A stretch of 12,314 nt of DNA from Gammaproteobacteria bacterium (GCA_017577365.1 PKRJ01000083.1:1-12314), one strand, 5' to 3'. Shown: positions 1 to 7,516, counted from the stretch's first letter. The notes: generated from the sequence alone by a model not told the origin. Program-made: numbers and translations.

Positions 1-654
1 ACCGCGAACAAGCTCGTGCTGACGGTCGACTACGGCATGCTGACGCCGCTCGCGCAGCCGCTCTTCTGGGTGCTGTCGTGGGTCCACAAGCTCGTCGGCA
101 ACTGGGGCTGGTCGATCGTCATCGTGACGCTCCTGATCAAGGCGGTCTTCTACAAGCTCACGGAGACCAGCGGGCGCTCGATGGCGAAGATGCGCAAAGT
201 CGCTCCGCGACTGAAGGCGCTGCAGGAGCGCTACAAGGACGACCCGGCGAAGCTCCGCACCGCGATGATGGAGCTCTATCGGACCGAGAAGATCAATCCA
301 GCCGCCGGCTGCTTGCCGCTGCTCGTGCAGATGCCGTTCTTCTTCGCGTTCTATTGGGTGCTGATCGAGAGCGTCGAGATGCGGCAGGCGCCGTTCATGC
401 TCTGGATCGACGACCTGAGCTCCCGCGATCCATTCTTCGTGCTGCCCCTGCTGATGGGCGCGGCGATGCTCTTTCAGACGCGCATCAACCCCGCGCCGCC
501 GGATCCGGTGCAGGCGCGCGTGATGCAGATCATGCCGATCGTCTTCACGGTGTTCTTCGCGCTCTTCCCCGCGGGCCTCGTGCTTTACTGGCTGACGAAC
601 ACGCTCGTCTCGATCGTGCAGCAGTGGCACATCAACAAGGTCGTCGGGAAATAA
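1..654 (+). CDS. yidC: Membrane protein insertase YidC, C-terminal part (5' truncated by the window edge)
   Basis: YidC inserts and folds inner-membrane proteins, alone or with SecYEG. The reading frame is open from base 1 and ends at TAA, giving 217 residues, about the last 40% of a proteobacterial YidC of some 550 residues. The visible part covers the conserved insertase core: the VDYG and QPLFW region, a helix with GNWGWSIVIVTLL, the cytoplasmic helical hairpin (SMAKMRKVAPRLKALQ to EKINPAAGCLPLLVQMP), the VEMRQAPFMLWIDDLS loop, and two last membrane segments ending in LFPAGLVLYWLTNTL. The basic residue of the hydrophilic groove is Lys (fragment residue 47) where E. coli has Arg366; Lys here is usual in Pseudomonas- and Xanthomonas-like YidC. 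The periplasmic domain and true start lie outside the window. A GTG at 16 opens the frame in this fragment but is internal. mnmE follows after 55 bases, the standard order near the origin. Confidence 0.97.
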   Translation, partial: TANKLVLTVDYGMLTPLAQPLFWVLSWVHKLVGNWGWSIVIVTLLIKAVFYKLTETSGRSMAKMRKVAPRLKALQERYKDDPAKLRTAMMELYRTEKINPAAGCLPLLVQMPFFFAFYWVLIESVEMRQAPFMLWIDDLSSRDPFFVLPLLMGAAMLFQTRINPAPPDPVQARVMQIMPIVFTVFFALFPAGLVLYWLTNTLVSIVQQWHINKVVGK

Positions 655-676
655 CGCGGATTCGTAGCCCGCGCGC

Positions 677-697
677 GCCGGGCGAATCGAGCCCGGC
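677..697 (+). other. GC-rich hairpin in the yidC-mnmE gap
   Basis: GCCGGGC (677-683) and GCCCGGC (691-697) form a perfect 7-bp stem around the 7-base loop GAATCGA. The hairpin ends 12 bases before the mnmE start codon and has no following T-tract, so it is not a classical intrinsic terminator. It could affect mnmE translation or mRNA stability. No clear Shine-Dalgarno sequence is seen between it and the ATG. A role is inferred only. Confidence 0.4.
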
Positions 698-709
698 CGC
701 CCCGCTCGC

Positions 710-2053
710 ATGGACAAGCCGTCGGACACGATAGCGGCGCTCTCGACCGCGCCCGGCACGGCCGCGATCGCCGTCGTGCGTTTGACGGGGCCCGACGCGT
801 TGCAGATCGCGACGCGGTTGACCGGCATCACGCCGCCGCCGCGCCGCGCGGTGCTCGCGACGTTCAAGGCGCCGGACGGCGCGAAGATCGACCAGGGCCT
901 CGTCCTCTACTTTCCGGCGCCGAATTCCTATACCGGCGAGGACGTCGTCGAGCTTCACGGCCACGGCAGCGCAGTCGTGACCGACTGGCTTCTCGAGACG
1001 CTCTACGCGCACGGCGCACGGCCTGCCGAGCCCGGCGAGTTCACGCTGCGCGCGTTCCTGAACGACAAGCTCGACCTCGCGCAGGCCGAGGCGGTCGCGG
1101 ATCTGATCGAGAGCGGCTCCCGCGCCGCGGCCCAAGCCGCGCTTCGCTCGCTCGATGGGGCGTTCTCGAACGCGGTCGAGCGCGTGCGCGAAGCGCTCGT
1201 CCGGCTCCGCGTGCACGTCGAAGGCTGGCTCGACTTTCCCGACGAGGAGCTCGATCTCGACACGGCCGCCGGCCTCGAAGCGCGTCTCGAAGAGATCATC
1301 GTCGAGCTCGACGCGCTGATCGCCCGCGTCGGCACGGGACGCGTGCTCCGCGACGGCTTGACGGTCGTGATCGCCGGGCCGCCGAACGCCGGCAAATCGA
1401 GCTTGCTGAATACGCTCGCGGGCTACGAAGCCGCGATCGTCACGCAGATCCCCGGCACGACCCGCGATCCGCTCCGCGAGCATCTTTCGCTCGACGGTCT
1501 GCCGGTCACGCTGATCGACACCGCGGGCCTTCGCGAGTCGACCGATCCGATCGAGGCGGAAGGCGTGAAGCGCGCGCAGCGCGAGCTGGAGCGCGCCGAC
1601 CTCGTGCTGTGGATGATCGACGCGAGCGATGGGACCGCGCGCGCCGACATGGCCTCGCCGGCCGCGCTGGGCAGTCAGCGCGTCACGCTGGTGCTGAACA
1701 AGATCGATCTGACCGGCGAGTCGCCCGGCGCATTCGAGCAAGACGGCATGCCGGGGGTTCGGCTTTCGGTGAAGACCGGCGATGGCTTGTCGCTCTTGAC
1801 CGAGCACGTGAAGTCGCGCGCCGGCTGGCGCGGCGACGCGGTCGGCACGTTCAGCGCGAGGCGCCGCCACCTCGAGGCGCTCGAGCGCGCCGCCCGGCAT
1901 CTCCGCGCCGCGCGCGGCCGATTCGCGTCCGAGCTCGAGATCGGCGCCGAGGAGCTCCGCGCCGCGCAGAACGCGCTTGCCGAGGTGACGGGCGAATTCA
2001 CGACCGACGATCTCCTCGGCGAGATCTTCGCGACCTTCTGTATCGGGAAATGA
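710..2053 (+). CDS. mnmE: tRNA uridine-5-carboxymethylaminomethyl(34) GTPase MnmE
   Basis: MnmE is a G protein that works with MnmG to add the carboxymethylaminomethyl group at C5 of the wobble uridine in a set of tRNAs. The 447 residues match the usual length (E. coli 454). The N-terminal folate-binding domain spans about residues 1-115, starting DTIAALSTAPGTAAIAVVRL and containing PNSYTGEDVVELHGHG. A helical domain is interrupted by a G domain from about residue 215. That domain has G1 GPPNAGKS (223-230), GTTRD (249-253) in the K-loop/switch region, G3 DTAG (270-273) and G4 NKID (330-333). The protein ends in CIGK (444-447), the conserved tail carrying the catalytic cysteine Cys444. The ATG at 710 fits the family's N terminus, although no strong ribosome binding site precedes it. 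It lies 55 bases after yidC and probably shares its transcript. Its stop is six bases from the converging natB-like gene. Confidence 0.98.
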   Translation: MDKPSDTIAALSTAPGTAAIAVVRLTGPDALQIATRLTGITPPPRRAVLATFKAPDGAKIDQGLVLYFPAPNSYTGEDVVELHGHGSAVVTDWLLETLYAHGARPAEPGEFTLRAFLNDKLDLAQAEAVADLIESGSRAAAQAALRSLDGAFSNAVERVREALVRLRVHVEGWLDFPDEELDLDTAAGLEARLEEIIVELDALIARVGTGRVLRDGLTVVIAGPPNAGKSSLLNTLAGYEAAIVTQIPGTTRDPLREHLSLDGLPVTLIDTAGLRESTDPIEAEGVKRAQRELERADLVLWMIDASDGTARADMASPAALGSQRVTLVLNKIDLTGESPGAFEQDGMPGVRLSVKTGDGLSLLTEHVKSRAGWRGDAVGTFSARRRHLEALERAARHLRAARGRFASELEIGAEELRAAQNALAEVTGEFTTDDLLGEIFATFCIGK

Positions 2054-2059
2054 ACGCCG

Positions 2060-3244
2060 CTAGCCGAGCAGGCTCTCGCGCTCGTAAAGCCGGATCGCGG
2101 CGTATCCGACGATCAACGCCGCGACGAGCGTCGAGAACGCGGACTCGATGTAGAACAGGAACGGCAGCGTCTCCTGCCGAATCACGGCCGTCACGAGCAG
2201 GTGCTGGCTCAGGCTCGGGATCCACATCAACGCGCTCGTCGCCTTCACGTTCAACATGGTCGCGAAGATGAGCGGCATGGTCGGCACGAGCAGCACGAGC
2301 GTGAGATACGTCTGAGCTTCTCGGTAACTGCGCGTGAACGAGGCGACGAGCGTCATTAGCGCCGCGCCGAACGGCGCGAACGGCAACAAGATCGCGAACG
2401 CGGAAAGCGCCGCGCCCACGCCGAAGCCCGAGCTCATGCCGAGCGGCTCGAGCGACGTGAACCGGAGCGCGACCGTGAAACCGGTCAGCGTGAGCGCAAG
2501 CGCGGCCAGCATGTACGCGGTCGTCGCCGCCATCTTGCCGAGCACGAGGCTCGAGCGCTTCACCGGCACGGTCAACAGCGGCTCGAGCGAGCGCCGCTCC
2601 CGCTCGCCGGCCGTGCTGTCGATCGCGAGGTAGAAGCCGCCCATCAGCGTCGCGACGAGCAGGAAGTACGTCAGCATGCCGAGCAGCACGGCCGACCGGC
2701 CGGCCGGCGTCGAGACGTCGAGCTGATCGAACGTGATCGTCTGAACCGCGCTCGGGTCGACGCCGTTCGCGAGCAGCTTCAGCGCGCCGAGCTGTTGCGC
2801 ATAGCCCGAGACCGCGTTGCGGATGCGCGCGACGCGGCTGCTCGAGCGGTTTCGCGACTGATCGTGGACGAGCGTGACGCGCGCCGTCTCGCCGCGCTTG
2901 AACCGCTCGGGGAAATCGGCGTCGATCATGAGCACCGCGTCGTACCGGCCCTGCTCGACGGCGTCGATCGCCTCGTCGAGCTTGTCGATGCCGTGATCGG
3001 CGATGTTCTGCACGCCGCGCGCGGAAAGGTGCGCAACGAGGTTCGGTGCGAGCTCGGCCCCCACGATCGGCACGTGAATCGGGCGATCGACCGTCGCGAC
3101 CGTCTGCGACACGAGCACGTTCACGAGCACGGTGAAGAGCACGGGCCCGAGCAGCGGGCCGAACAGGAATGCAGAGAAGAGCGTGCGCCGGTCGCGCGCG
3201 TTGTCGAGAACCTCTTTGCGGAAGACCGTGCCGACGACGCTCAC
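2060..3244 (-). CDS. natB: ABC-2 type permease, NatB-like (Na+ or drug efflux)
   Basis: Membrane subunit of an ABC exporter; NatAB of Bacillus extrudes Na+, but relatives export other substrates and the cargo is not readable here. The 394 residues have the NatB layout. After a short cytoplasmic N terminus (KEVLDNARDRRTLFS) comes one membrane segment (about 25-48), then a soluble periplasmic region of about 135 residues. About six hydrophobic segments follow (roughly 186-206, 235-262, 277-302, 313-331, 340-355, 365-385). The cytoplasmic loop at about 209-230 carries GERERRSLEPLLTVPVKR, a hallmark of this family. The start is GTG at 3244-3242, which overlaps the stop of the ATPase gene by four bases (GTGA), so translation is probably coupled. 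A good ribosome binding site, GAGGAG, lies nine bases upstream. A longer open frame extends upstream but only antisense to the ATPase's own coding frame. The symbol is by similarity of type, not proven function. Confidence 0.85.
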   Translation of the reverse strand: MSVVGTVFRKEVLDNARDRRTLFSAFLFGPLLGPVLFTVLVNVLVSQTVATVDRPIHVPIVGAELAPNLVAHLSARGVQNIADHGIDKLDEAIDAVEQGRYDAVLMIDADFPERFKRGETARVTLVHDQSRNRSSSRVARIRNAVSGYAQQLGALKLLANGVDPSAVQTITFDQLDVSTPAGRSAVLLGMLTYFLLVATLMGGFYLAIDSTAGERERRSLEPLLTVPVKRSSLVLGKMAATTAYMLAALALTLTGFTVALRFTSLEPLGMSSGFGVGAALSAFAILLPFAPFGAALMTLVASFTRSYREAQTYLTLVLLVPTMPLIFATMLNVKATSALMWIPSLSQHLLVTAVIRQETLPFLFYIESAFSTLVAALIVGYAAIRLYERESLLG

Positions 3245-3966
3245 GGCGAGATGCTCCTCACCGCCTCGACGAAGATCTCCTCGAGGCTCAGTCCCGGATA
3301 CCGCGCGGAGAGCGCTTCGGGCGTGCCGCGCGCGGCGATCCTGCCGCTCGCGATGATCACGATCTCGTCGACGAGCGCCTCGATCTCCTGCATCACGTGA
3401 CTCGACAAGAGCACGCAGCATCCGTCGGCGCGCAGCTCGCGCAGCCAGTCGCGGAGCTCTCTCGTCGCCATCACGTCGAGCCCGGCCGTCGGCTCGTCGA
3501 GCAGCACGTGCCGCGGCGCATGCACCATCGCGCGAGCGAGCGCGACCTTCGTGCGCTCGCCCTGCGAGAAGCCCTTCGCCTTGCGGTCCGCGATCGCGCC
3601 GAGCCCGAGGCGCTCGACCAGCGCATCGACGCGCGCTCGCAGCCGTTTCCCGTCGAGACCGTGCAGGCGGCCGTAGTACTCGATGTTCTCGCGGGCCGTG
3701 AGCTGCGGATAAAGCCCCGCATTGTGCGGCAGCACGCCGATCAGCCGGCGAACCTCGAGCGGCGCGGCGGTCACGTCGACGCCGCCGATCCGCGCGGTGC
3801 CCGCGTCGGGCCCGAGCACGGTCGAAAGGATGCGCAGGCACGTCGACTTACCGGCGCCGTTCGGCCCGAGCAGTCCGGTGATGCGGCCGTCGCCGGCCGA
3901 GAAATCGACGCCGTCCAGCGCGCGCACGTCGCCGAACCGCTTCGCGAGAGAAACGACCTCGATCAT
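3241..3966 (-). CDS. natA: ABC transporter ATP-binding protein, NatA-like
   Basis: ATPase subunit that powers the NatB-like permease encoded just downstream. The 241 residues form one nucleotide-binding domain. Walker A is GPNGAGKST (34-42). The signature is FSQGERTKVALARAM (133-147), the SQG form typical of NatA and related ABC-2 ATPases. Walker B is HVLLDEPTAGLD with Asp157 and Glu158, followed by VMATRELRDWL, also characteristic of NatA. The H-loop is LLSSH with His190. The Q-loop segment reads LPHNAGLYP, with His where many ABC proteins have Gln; my recollection is that this position varies in NatA relatives. The start is ATG at 3966-3964, 13 bases after the hydrolase stop, with a weak AGAAG eight bases upstream. 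The stop overlaps the permease GTG. The three genes read as one operon. NatA is the best match; a generic ABC-2 exporter ATPase remains possible. Confidence 0.88.
   Translation of the reverse strand: MIEVVSLAKRFGDVRALDGVDFSAGDGRITGLLGPNGAGKSTCLRILSTVLGPDAGTARIGGVDVTAAPLEVRRLIGVLPHNAGLYPQLTARENIEYYGRLHGLDGKRLRARVDALVERLGLGAIADRKAKGFSQGERTKVALARAMVHAPRHVLLDEPTAGLDVMATRELRDWLRELRADGCCVLLSSHVMQEIEALVDEIVIIASGRIAARGTPEALSARYPGLSLEEIFVEAVRSISP
3254..3259 (-). promoter_or_regulatory. Ribosome binding site for the NatB-like permease
   Basis: On the minus strand this reads GAGGAG, nine bases before the GTG at 3244. It lies inside the end of the ATPase gene and supports the GTG, which overlaps the ATPase stop codon, as the permease start. 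Confidence 0.7.
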
Positions 3967-3979
3967 CTAAGGAGCTTCT

Positions 3980-5476
3980 TCAGGGCGCGGGACCGATCGC
4001 GGAGAGGAAGAACGGCATCGGCGGCTCGGCCGCGAGACATCGGGTGTCGAGCGCGTCGGGCGACGCGCCTTCGATGAAGGCCGCGATCACGCGCGACGCG
4101 CAGCCGACCCCGGCGATGCCGTGGCCCTGGCCGGGCACGATGACGTGCGTCGCGCGTCTCAAGCCCGCCGCGATGGCCTCGTTCGCGTAGCGGGGCGGCG
4201 TGACCGGATCGAGCTCGCCGGACAGGACCAGAACGGGTCCGTCGAAGCGAAGCGGCTCTTTGATATCGGCCGGCGCCGGGTTCGTCGGCCAGACCCGGCA
4301 GATCGTCTCGAGCGCTTCGACCACCGACCGGCCGAGATACGTGCCTTCGCCGGCGCGCGCGGCGTCGGCGGGGTAGAACGGCACGTCCTCGGTGCAGATG
4401 ACGGAGTTGTGCATCGGCATGTTCATCGCCGTCGACAGGTCCGACGTGAGGAGCTCGGCTTGGGCGGCGAGCATCGTGTAGTCGCCGTCGTATGCGCTGT
4501 CGATCGCGAGCGGCAGGAGGGACGCGGTCGGCGACGTATAGCTCATGAGTCGCACGACGCCGGCGAGATCCGTCGCCGTGAACAGCCGGCTCTCGAGCTG
4601 CCCGGTCCGGGAGTTGCGCATCTCGATCGATACCGGCCCCGATTCGAGCCGCATTCTGAGCACCGCGAAGCGATGCGCGAGGTCCGGATAGCGCGCCGCG
4701 CAGTCCGCGTCCGCGGCGCAGCGCGCGAAGAGCCCGTCGAGCGCGGCTTGGGCGTCCGGCGCGATCGCGGGGCCCAACGCGAGCGAGGCCGGCACGACGC
4801 CGTCGAGCACCATCGTGCGGACGCGCGTCGGATAACGCGCCGCATAGCGTTGCGCGACGCGCGTGCCGTACGAGACGCCGTAAAGGTTCCACTGCTCCGC
4901 GCCGACCGCCGCGCGGAGCGCCTCGAGATCGTCGACCGCCTGCTCCGTCGTGAAGAAGCGAGGGTCGCGCTCGAGCTCGTCGAGGCAGGCGCGCGTCGCG
5001 TCCGCGAGCTCGTCGATCGCCGTCGAGTCGAAGGCCGCGGTATCCGTGAGCTCGCAGCGGAAGCCGTCGGCCGAGCGGCCCGTGCCCCGCTGATCGAGCA
5101 GCAGGATCTCCCGCTCGCGGCGGACCGCCTCGAACGCGCGGCGAAGCTGAAGATAGAGGTCGACGGCGGATTGCCCCGGGCCGCCCGCGAGCAGCACGAG
5201 CGGGTCGGGCCTCGGCGTCCCCGTCAGCGCGGGCACGCGCGCGACGAACAGCGCAAGCCGTTCTCCGTCGGGCGCGCCCGGGTTCTCCGGCACGACGAGC
5301 TCGCCGCACCACGCGAGCGCGGCCGGCAGACGCGGCGCCTCGAGGCGGCAGCGCTTCTCGACGAGCGAGCCGCCGACCCGCTCGGCGTGCACCGCGGTCG
5401 GCGCGGCCAGCAGCGCGGCGAGCGCGGCCGTGCACGCGGCGGCGGTCGAGATTCTTTCGAGGAGCGCGGCGAGCAT
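3980..5476 (-). CDS. Secreted alpha/beta hydrolase, peptidase family S33 (tripeptidyl/prolyl aminopeptidase-like)
   Basis: Predicted exported serine hydrolase that would release residues or short peptides from peptide N termini; the exact substrate is unknown. The 498 residues start with a Sec-type signal peptide (about 1-31): a hydrophobic Ala/Leu core, then APTAVHA with likely cleavage before Glu32. Mature-domain motifs follow the S33 order: oxyanion-region GGPG (98-101), LLLDQRGTGRS (125-135), nucleophile elbow GVSYG with Ser202, SGELDPVTPP with Asp423, and GQGHG with His452. This gives a complete Ser-Asp-His triad. The C-terminal part (about 400-475) resembles the TAP-like domain seen in secreted tripeptidyl aminopeptidases. 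Several cysteines may form disulfides, fitting a periplasmic location. The start is ATG at 5476-5474; a much longer open frame continues upstream only antisense to mnmG. It is first in a unit with natA and natB. A lipase or esterase role cannot be excluded. Confidence 0.85.
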   Translation of the reverse strand: MLAALLERISTAAACTAALAALLAAPTAVHAERVGGSLVEKRCRLEAPRLPAALAWCGELVVPENPGAPDGERLALFVARVPALTGTPRPDPLVLLAGGPGQSAVDLYLQLRRAFEAVRREREILLLDQRGTGRSADGFRCELTDTAAFDSTAIDELADATRACLDELERDPRFFTTEQAVDDLEALRAAVGAEQWNLYGVSYGTRVAQRYAARYPTRVRTMVLDGVVPASLALGPAIAPDAQAALDGLFARCAADADCAARYPDLAHRFAVLRMRLESGPVSIEMRNSRTGQLESRLFTATDLAGVVRLMSYTSPTASLLPLAIDSAYDGDYTMLAAQAELLTSDLSTAMNMPMHNSVICTEDVPFYPADAARAGEGTYLGRSVVEALETICRVWPTNPAPADIKEPLRFDGPVLVLSGELDPVTPPRYANEAIAAGLRRATHVIVPGQGHGIAGVGCASRVIAAFIEGASPDALDTRCLAAEPPMPFFLSAIGPAP

Positions 5477-5489
5477 CGGCGAATGGTGA

Positions 5490-5568
5490 CCGGAACGTCG
5501 CCGACTTGCCAGAGGGATTTGCCGGAACGGCACGCGGGAACGCCGGAAGCGTCTCGGAGCCGTTCCGG
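5490..5568. repeat. Three copies of CCGGAACG (two direct, one inverted) in the divergent intergenic region
   Basis: CCGGAACG occurs at 5490-5497 and 5522-5529, 32 bases apart, and in inverted form CGTTCCGG at 5561-5568. The second and third copies extend to a perfect 10-base inverted repeat, CCGGAACGGC (5522-5531) and GCCGTTCCGG (5559-5568), with 27 bases between the arms. The set lies in the 126-base gap between the divergent hydrolase and mnmG starts. It could be an operator array or an mRNA structure, but GC-rich DNA makes such matches less rare than they look. Confidence 0.45.
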
Positions 5569-5586
5569 GCGATGCCGGATGCACGC

Positions 5587-5595
5587 TGTTAGAAT
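5587..5595 (+). promoter_or_regulatory. Extended -10 promoter element for mnmG
   Basis: TGTTAGAAT contains the extended -10 dinucleotide TG, one spacer base, and TAGAAT (5590-5595), five of six matches to TATAAT. It stands out in an otherwise GC-rich gap. No convincing -35 hexamer is found at the usual spacing, which is tolerated for extended -10 promoters. The expected transcription start, six to eight bases downstream, falls at about 5601-5603, on or next to the mnmG ATG. Confidence 0.6.
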
Positions 5596-5602
5596 CCCGC
5601 GC

Positions 5603-7516
5603 ATGTCGATCGCGCGAAGACTCGAGCATCCCAACCGGTTCGGCTGCATCGTCGTCGGCGGCGGTCATGCCGGCACCGAGGCGGCGCTTGCGGCCGCACG
5701 CATGGGCGTCGAGACGCTGCTCGTCACGCAGAACATCGAGACCCTCGGCCAGATGAGCTGCAACCCGTCGATCGGCGGGATCGGCAAGGGGCATCTCGCG
5801 AAGGAGATCGACGCGCTCGGCGGCGCGATGGCCATCGCGGCCGATGCGGCCGGGATTCATTTCAAGGTGCTGAACGCGAGCAAGGGGCCCGCGGTGCGCG
5901 CGACGCGCGCGCAGGCCGATCGCGTCCTCTACAAGCAGGCGATCCGCGGCATGCTGGAGCGCCAGCCGCGTCTCTCGCTGCTTCAGCAAGGCATCGACGA
6001 TCTCGTGATCGAGCACGGCCGCGTCCGCGGCGTCGTGACGCAGATGGGGCTCGTGATCCGCGCGGAAGCCGTCGTGCTGACCGTCGGCACGTTCCTCGGC
6101 GGCAAGATCCATATCGGCGAAGCGAATTATGCCGGCGGCCGGGCGGGCGATCCGCCGGCCACGCGGCTCGCGGCGCGGCTGCGCGACCTGGGCCTCGCGG
6201 TCGGCCGGCTCAAGACCGGCACGCCGCCGCGCATCGACGGCAAGACGATCGACTTCGAGGGCCTGACGGAGCAGCCGGGCGACGATCCGGTTCCCGTCTT
6301 CTCGTTCCGCGGCACGCGCGCGATGCATCCGCGCCAAGTCCTGTGCCATATCACTCATACGACCGAGCGCACGCACGAGATCATTCGCGCCGGCCTCGAC
6401 CGCTCGCCGCTCTATAGCGGGAGGATCGAAGGGATCGGCCCGCGCTACTGCCCGTCGATCGAGGACAAGGTCGTGCGCTTCCCCGAGCGCGCGTCGCATC
6501 AGATCTTCATCGAGCCCGAGGGGCTCGACACGACCGAGGTCTATCCGAACGGCATCTCGACGTCGCTGCCGTTCGACGTGCAGTACGAGCTGGTGCGCTC
6601 GATCCCGGGCTTCGAGAACGCGCACATCACGCGGCCCGGCTACGCGATCGAATACGACTTCTTCGACCCGCGGGACTTGAAGCCGTCGCTCGAGACGAAG
6701 GCGATCGACGGCCTGTTCTTCGCGGGACAGATCAACGGCACGACGGGCTACGAGGAGGCGGCGGCGCAGGGCATCGTCGCCGGCATCAACGCCGCGCTCT
6801 TCGTGCAGGGGCGCGAGCCGTGGTGGCCGCGGCGCGACGAGGCGTATATCGGCGTGCTGATCGACGACCTGATCACGCGCGGCGCCCCGGAGCCGTATCG
6901 GATGTTCACGAGCCGCGCCGAGTATCGGCTGACGCTGCGCGAGGACAATGCGGACCGCCGCCTGACGCCGGTCGGACGCAAGCTCGGCGTCGTCGGCGAT
7001 GAACAATGGCGCGCGTTCTCGATCAAACAAGAACTGATCGAGCGCGAGACGGCGCGGCTCGGCCGGACGACGATACGGCCCGGCGACGTGCCCGAGGGGC
7101 ATCCGCTGGCGCCGATCGGCCGCGACGTGAAGGCGCTGGAGGTCTTGAGGCGTCCCGATATCCGCTACGACGACGTCATTGCGCTCGCGCGCGTCGGCGC
7201 GTCCGCAGACGTCGAAGCGCTCGAGCCCGAGCAGCGGCAGCAGGTGGCGCAAGCGCTCGAGATCGAGGCCCGTTATGCGGGCTACGTCGAGCGGCAGAAG
7301 CGCGAGATCGAGCGACAGCGCCGCGAAGCGGCGATGGTCTTGCCCGAAGATTTCGATTATCGAGCCGTTCGCGGGCTGTCGAACGAGGTGCGCGAGAAAC
7401 TCGAGCGGATCCGGCCGGCGGATATCGGCCAGGCTTCGCGAATCGCCGGCATGACGCCGGCGGCGATCTCCCTGCTACTGATTCATTTGAAGCGGCGGCA
7501 GCGCGAAAGCGCCTGA
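5603..7516 (+). CDS. mnmG: tRNA uridine-5-carboxymethylaminomethyl(34) synthesis enzyme MnmG
   Basis: MnmG (GidA) is the FAD-binding partner of MnmE in wobble-uridine modification. The 637 residues match the family (E. coli 629). The N-terminal Rossmann motif is VVGGGHAGTEAALAAARMG (17-35). The conserved region MSCNPSIGGIGKGHLAKEID carries Cys53, and GPRYCPSIEDKVVRF carries Cys283; these align with the two functional cysteines of E. coli MnmG (Cys47 and Cys277). A second FAD-binding stretch is FFAGQINGTTGYEEAAAQG (372-390). The C-terminal helical domain that contacts MnmE is present, with PEDFDYRAVRGLSNEVREKL near the end. ATG at 5603 is chosen because a promoter-like element sits just upstream; an in-frame ATG at 5579 would lie upstream of that promoter. 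No ribosome binding site is evident. Usually rsmG and parAB follow mnmG; here an opp operon does. Confidence 0.97.
   Translation: MSIARRLEHPNRFGCIVVGGGHAGTEAALAAARMGVETLLVTQNIETLGQMSCNPSIGGIGKGHLAKEIDALGGAMAIAADAAGIHFKVLNASKGPAVRATRAQADRVLYKQAIRGMLERQPRLSLLQQGIDDLVIEHGRVRGVVTQMGLVIRAEAVVLTVGTFLGGKIHIGEANYAGGRAGDPPATRLAARLRDLGLAVGRLKTGTPPRIDGKTIDFEGLTEQPGDDPVPVFSFRGTRAMHPRQVLCHITHTTERTHEIIRAGLDRSPLYSGRIEGIGPRYCPSIEDKVVRFPERASHQIFIEPEGLDTTEVYPNGISTSLPFDVQYELVRSIPGFENAHITRPGYAIEYDFFDPRDLKPSLETKAIDGLFFAGQINGTTGYEEAAAQGIVAGINAALFVQGREPWWPRRDEAYIGVLIDDLITRGAPEPYRMFTSRAEYRLTLREDNADRRLTPVGRKLGVVGDEQWRAFSIKQELIERETARLGRTTIRPGDVPEGHPLAPIGRDVKALEVLRRPDIRYDDVIALARVGASADVEALEPEQRQQVAQALEIEARYAGYVERQKREIERQRREAAMVLPEDFDYRAVRGLSNEVREKLERIRPADIGQASRIAGMTPAAISLLLIHLKRRQRESA

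Noticed and set aside
139..141. Lys in place of the hydrophilic-groove Arg of E. coli YidC
   Set aside because: Lys at this site is common in other gammaproteobacterial YidC proteins, so it is not a defect.
223..230. A stretch suspected at first to be an unusual G1 motif in MnmE (protein residues 223-230, GPPNAGKS; about bases 1376-1399)
   Set aside because: The second and third G1 positions vary in this GTPase family. The Gly, Lys and Ser needed for phosphate binding are all present.
632..1900. A 422-codon minus-strand frame opposite mnmE
   Set aside because: It is a shadow of mnmE with Arg-rich, featureless sequence.
4121..5602. Upstream extension of the mnmG frame back to 4121
   Set aside because: It is antisense to the hydrolase and lacks protein-like composition. 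MnmG homology begins just after 5603.
5579..5602. An earlier in-frame ATG for mnmG adding eight residues
   Set aside because: It lies upstream of the extended -10 element and would not be in a transcript starting there; the added residues have no family match.
5477..7252. Upstream extension of the hydrolase frame across the mnmG region, to 7252
   Set aside because: The extension is antisense to mnmG. The signal peptide begins at the ATG at 5476, so the real protein starts there.
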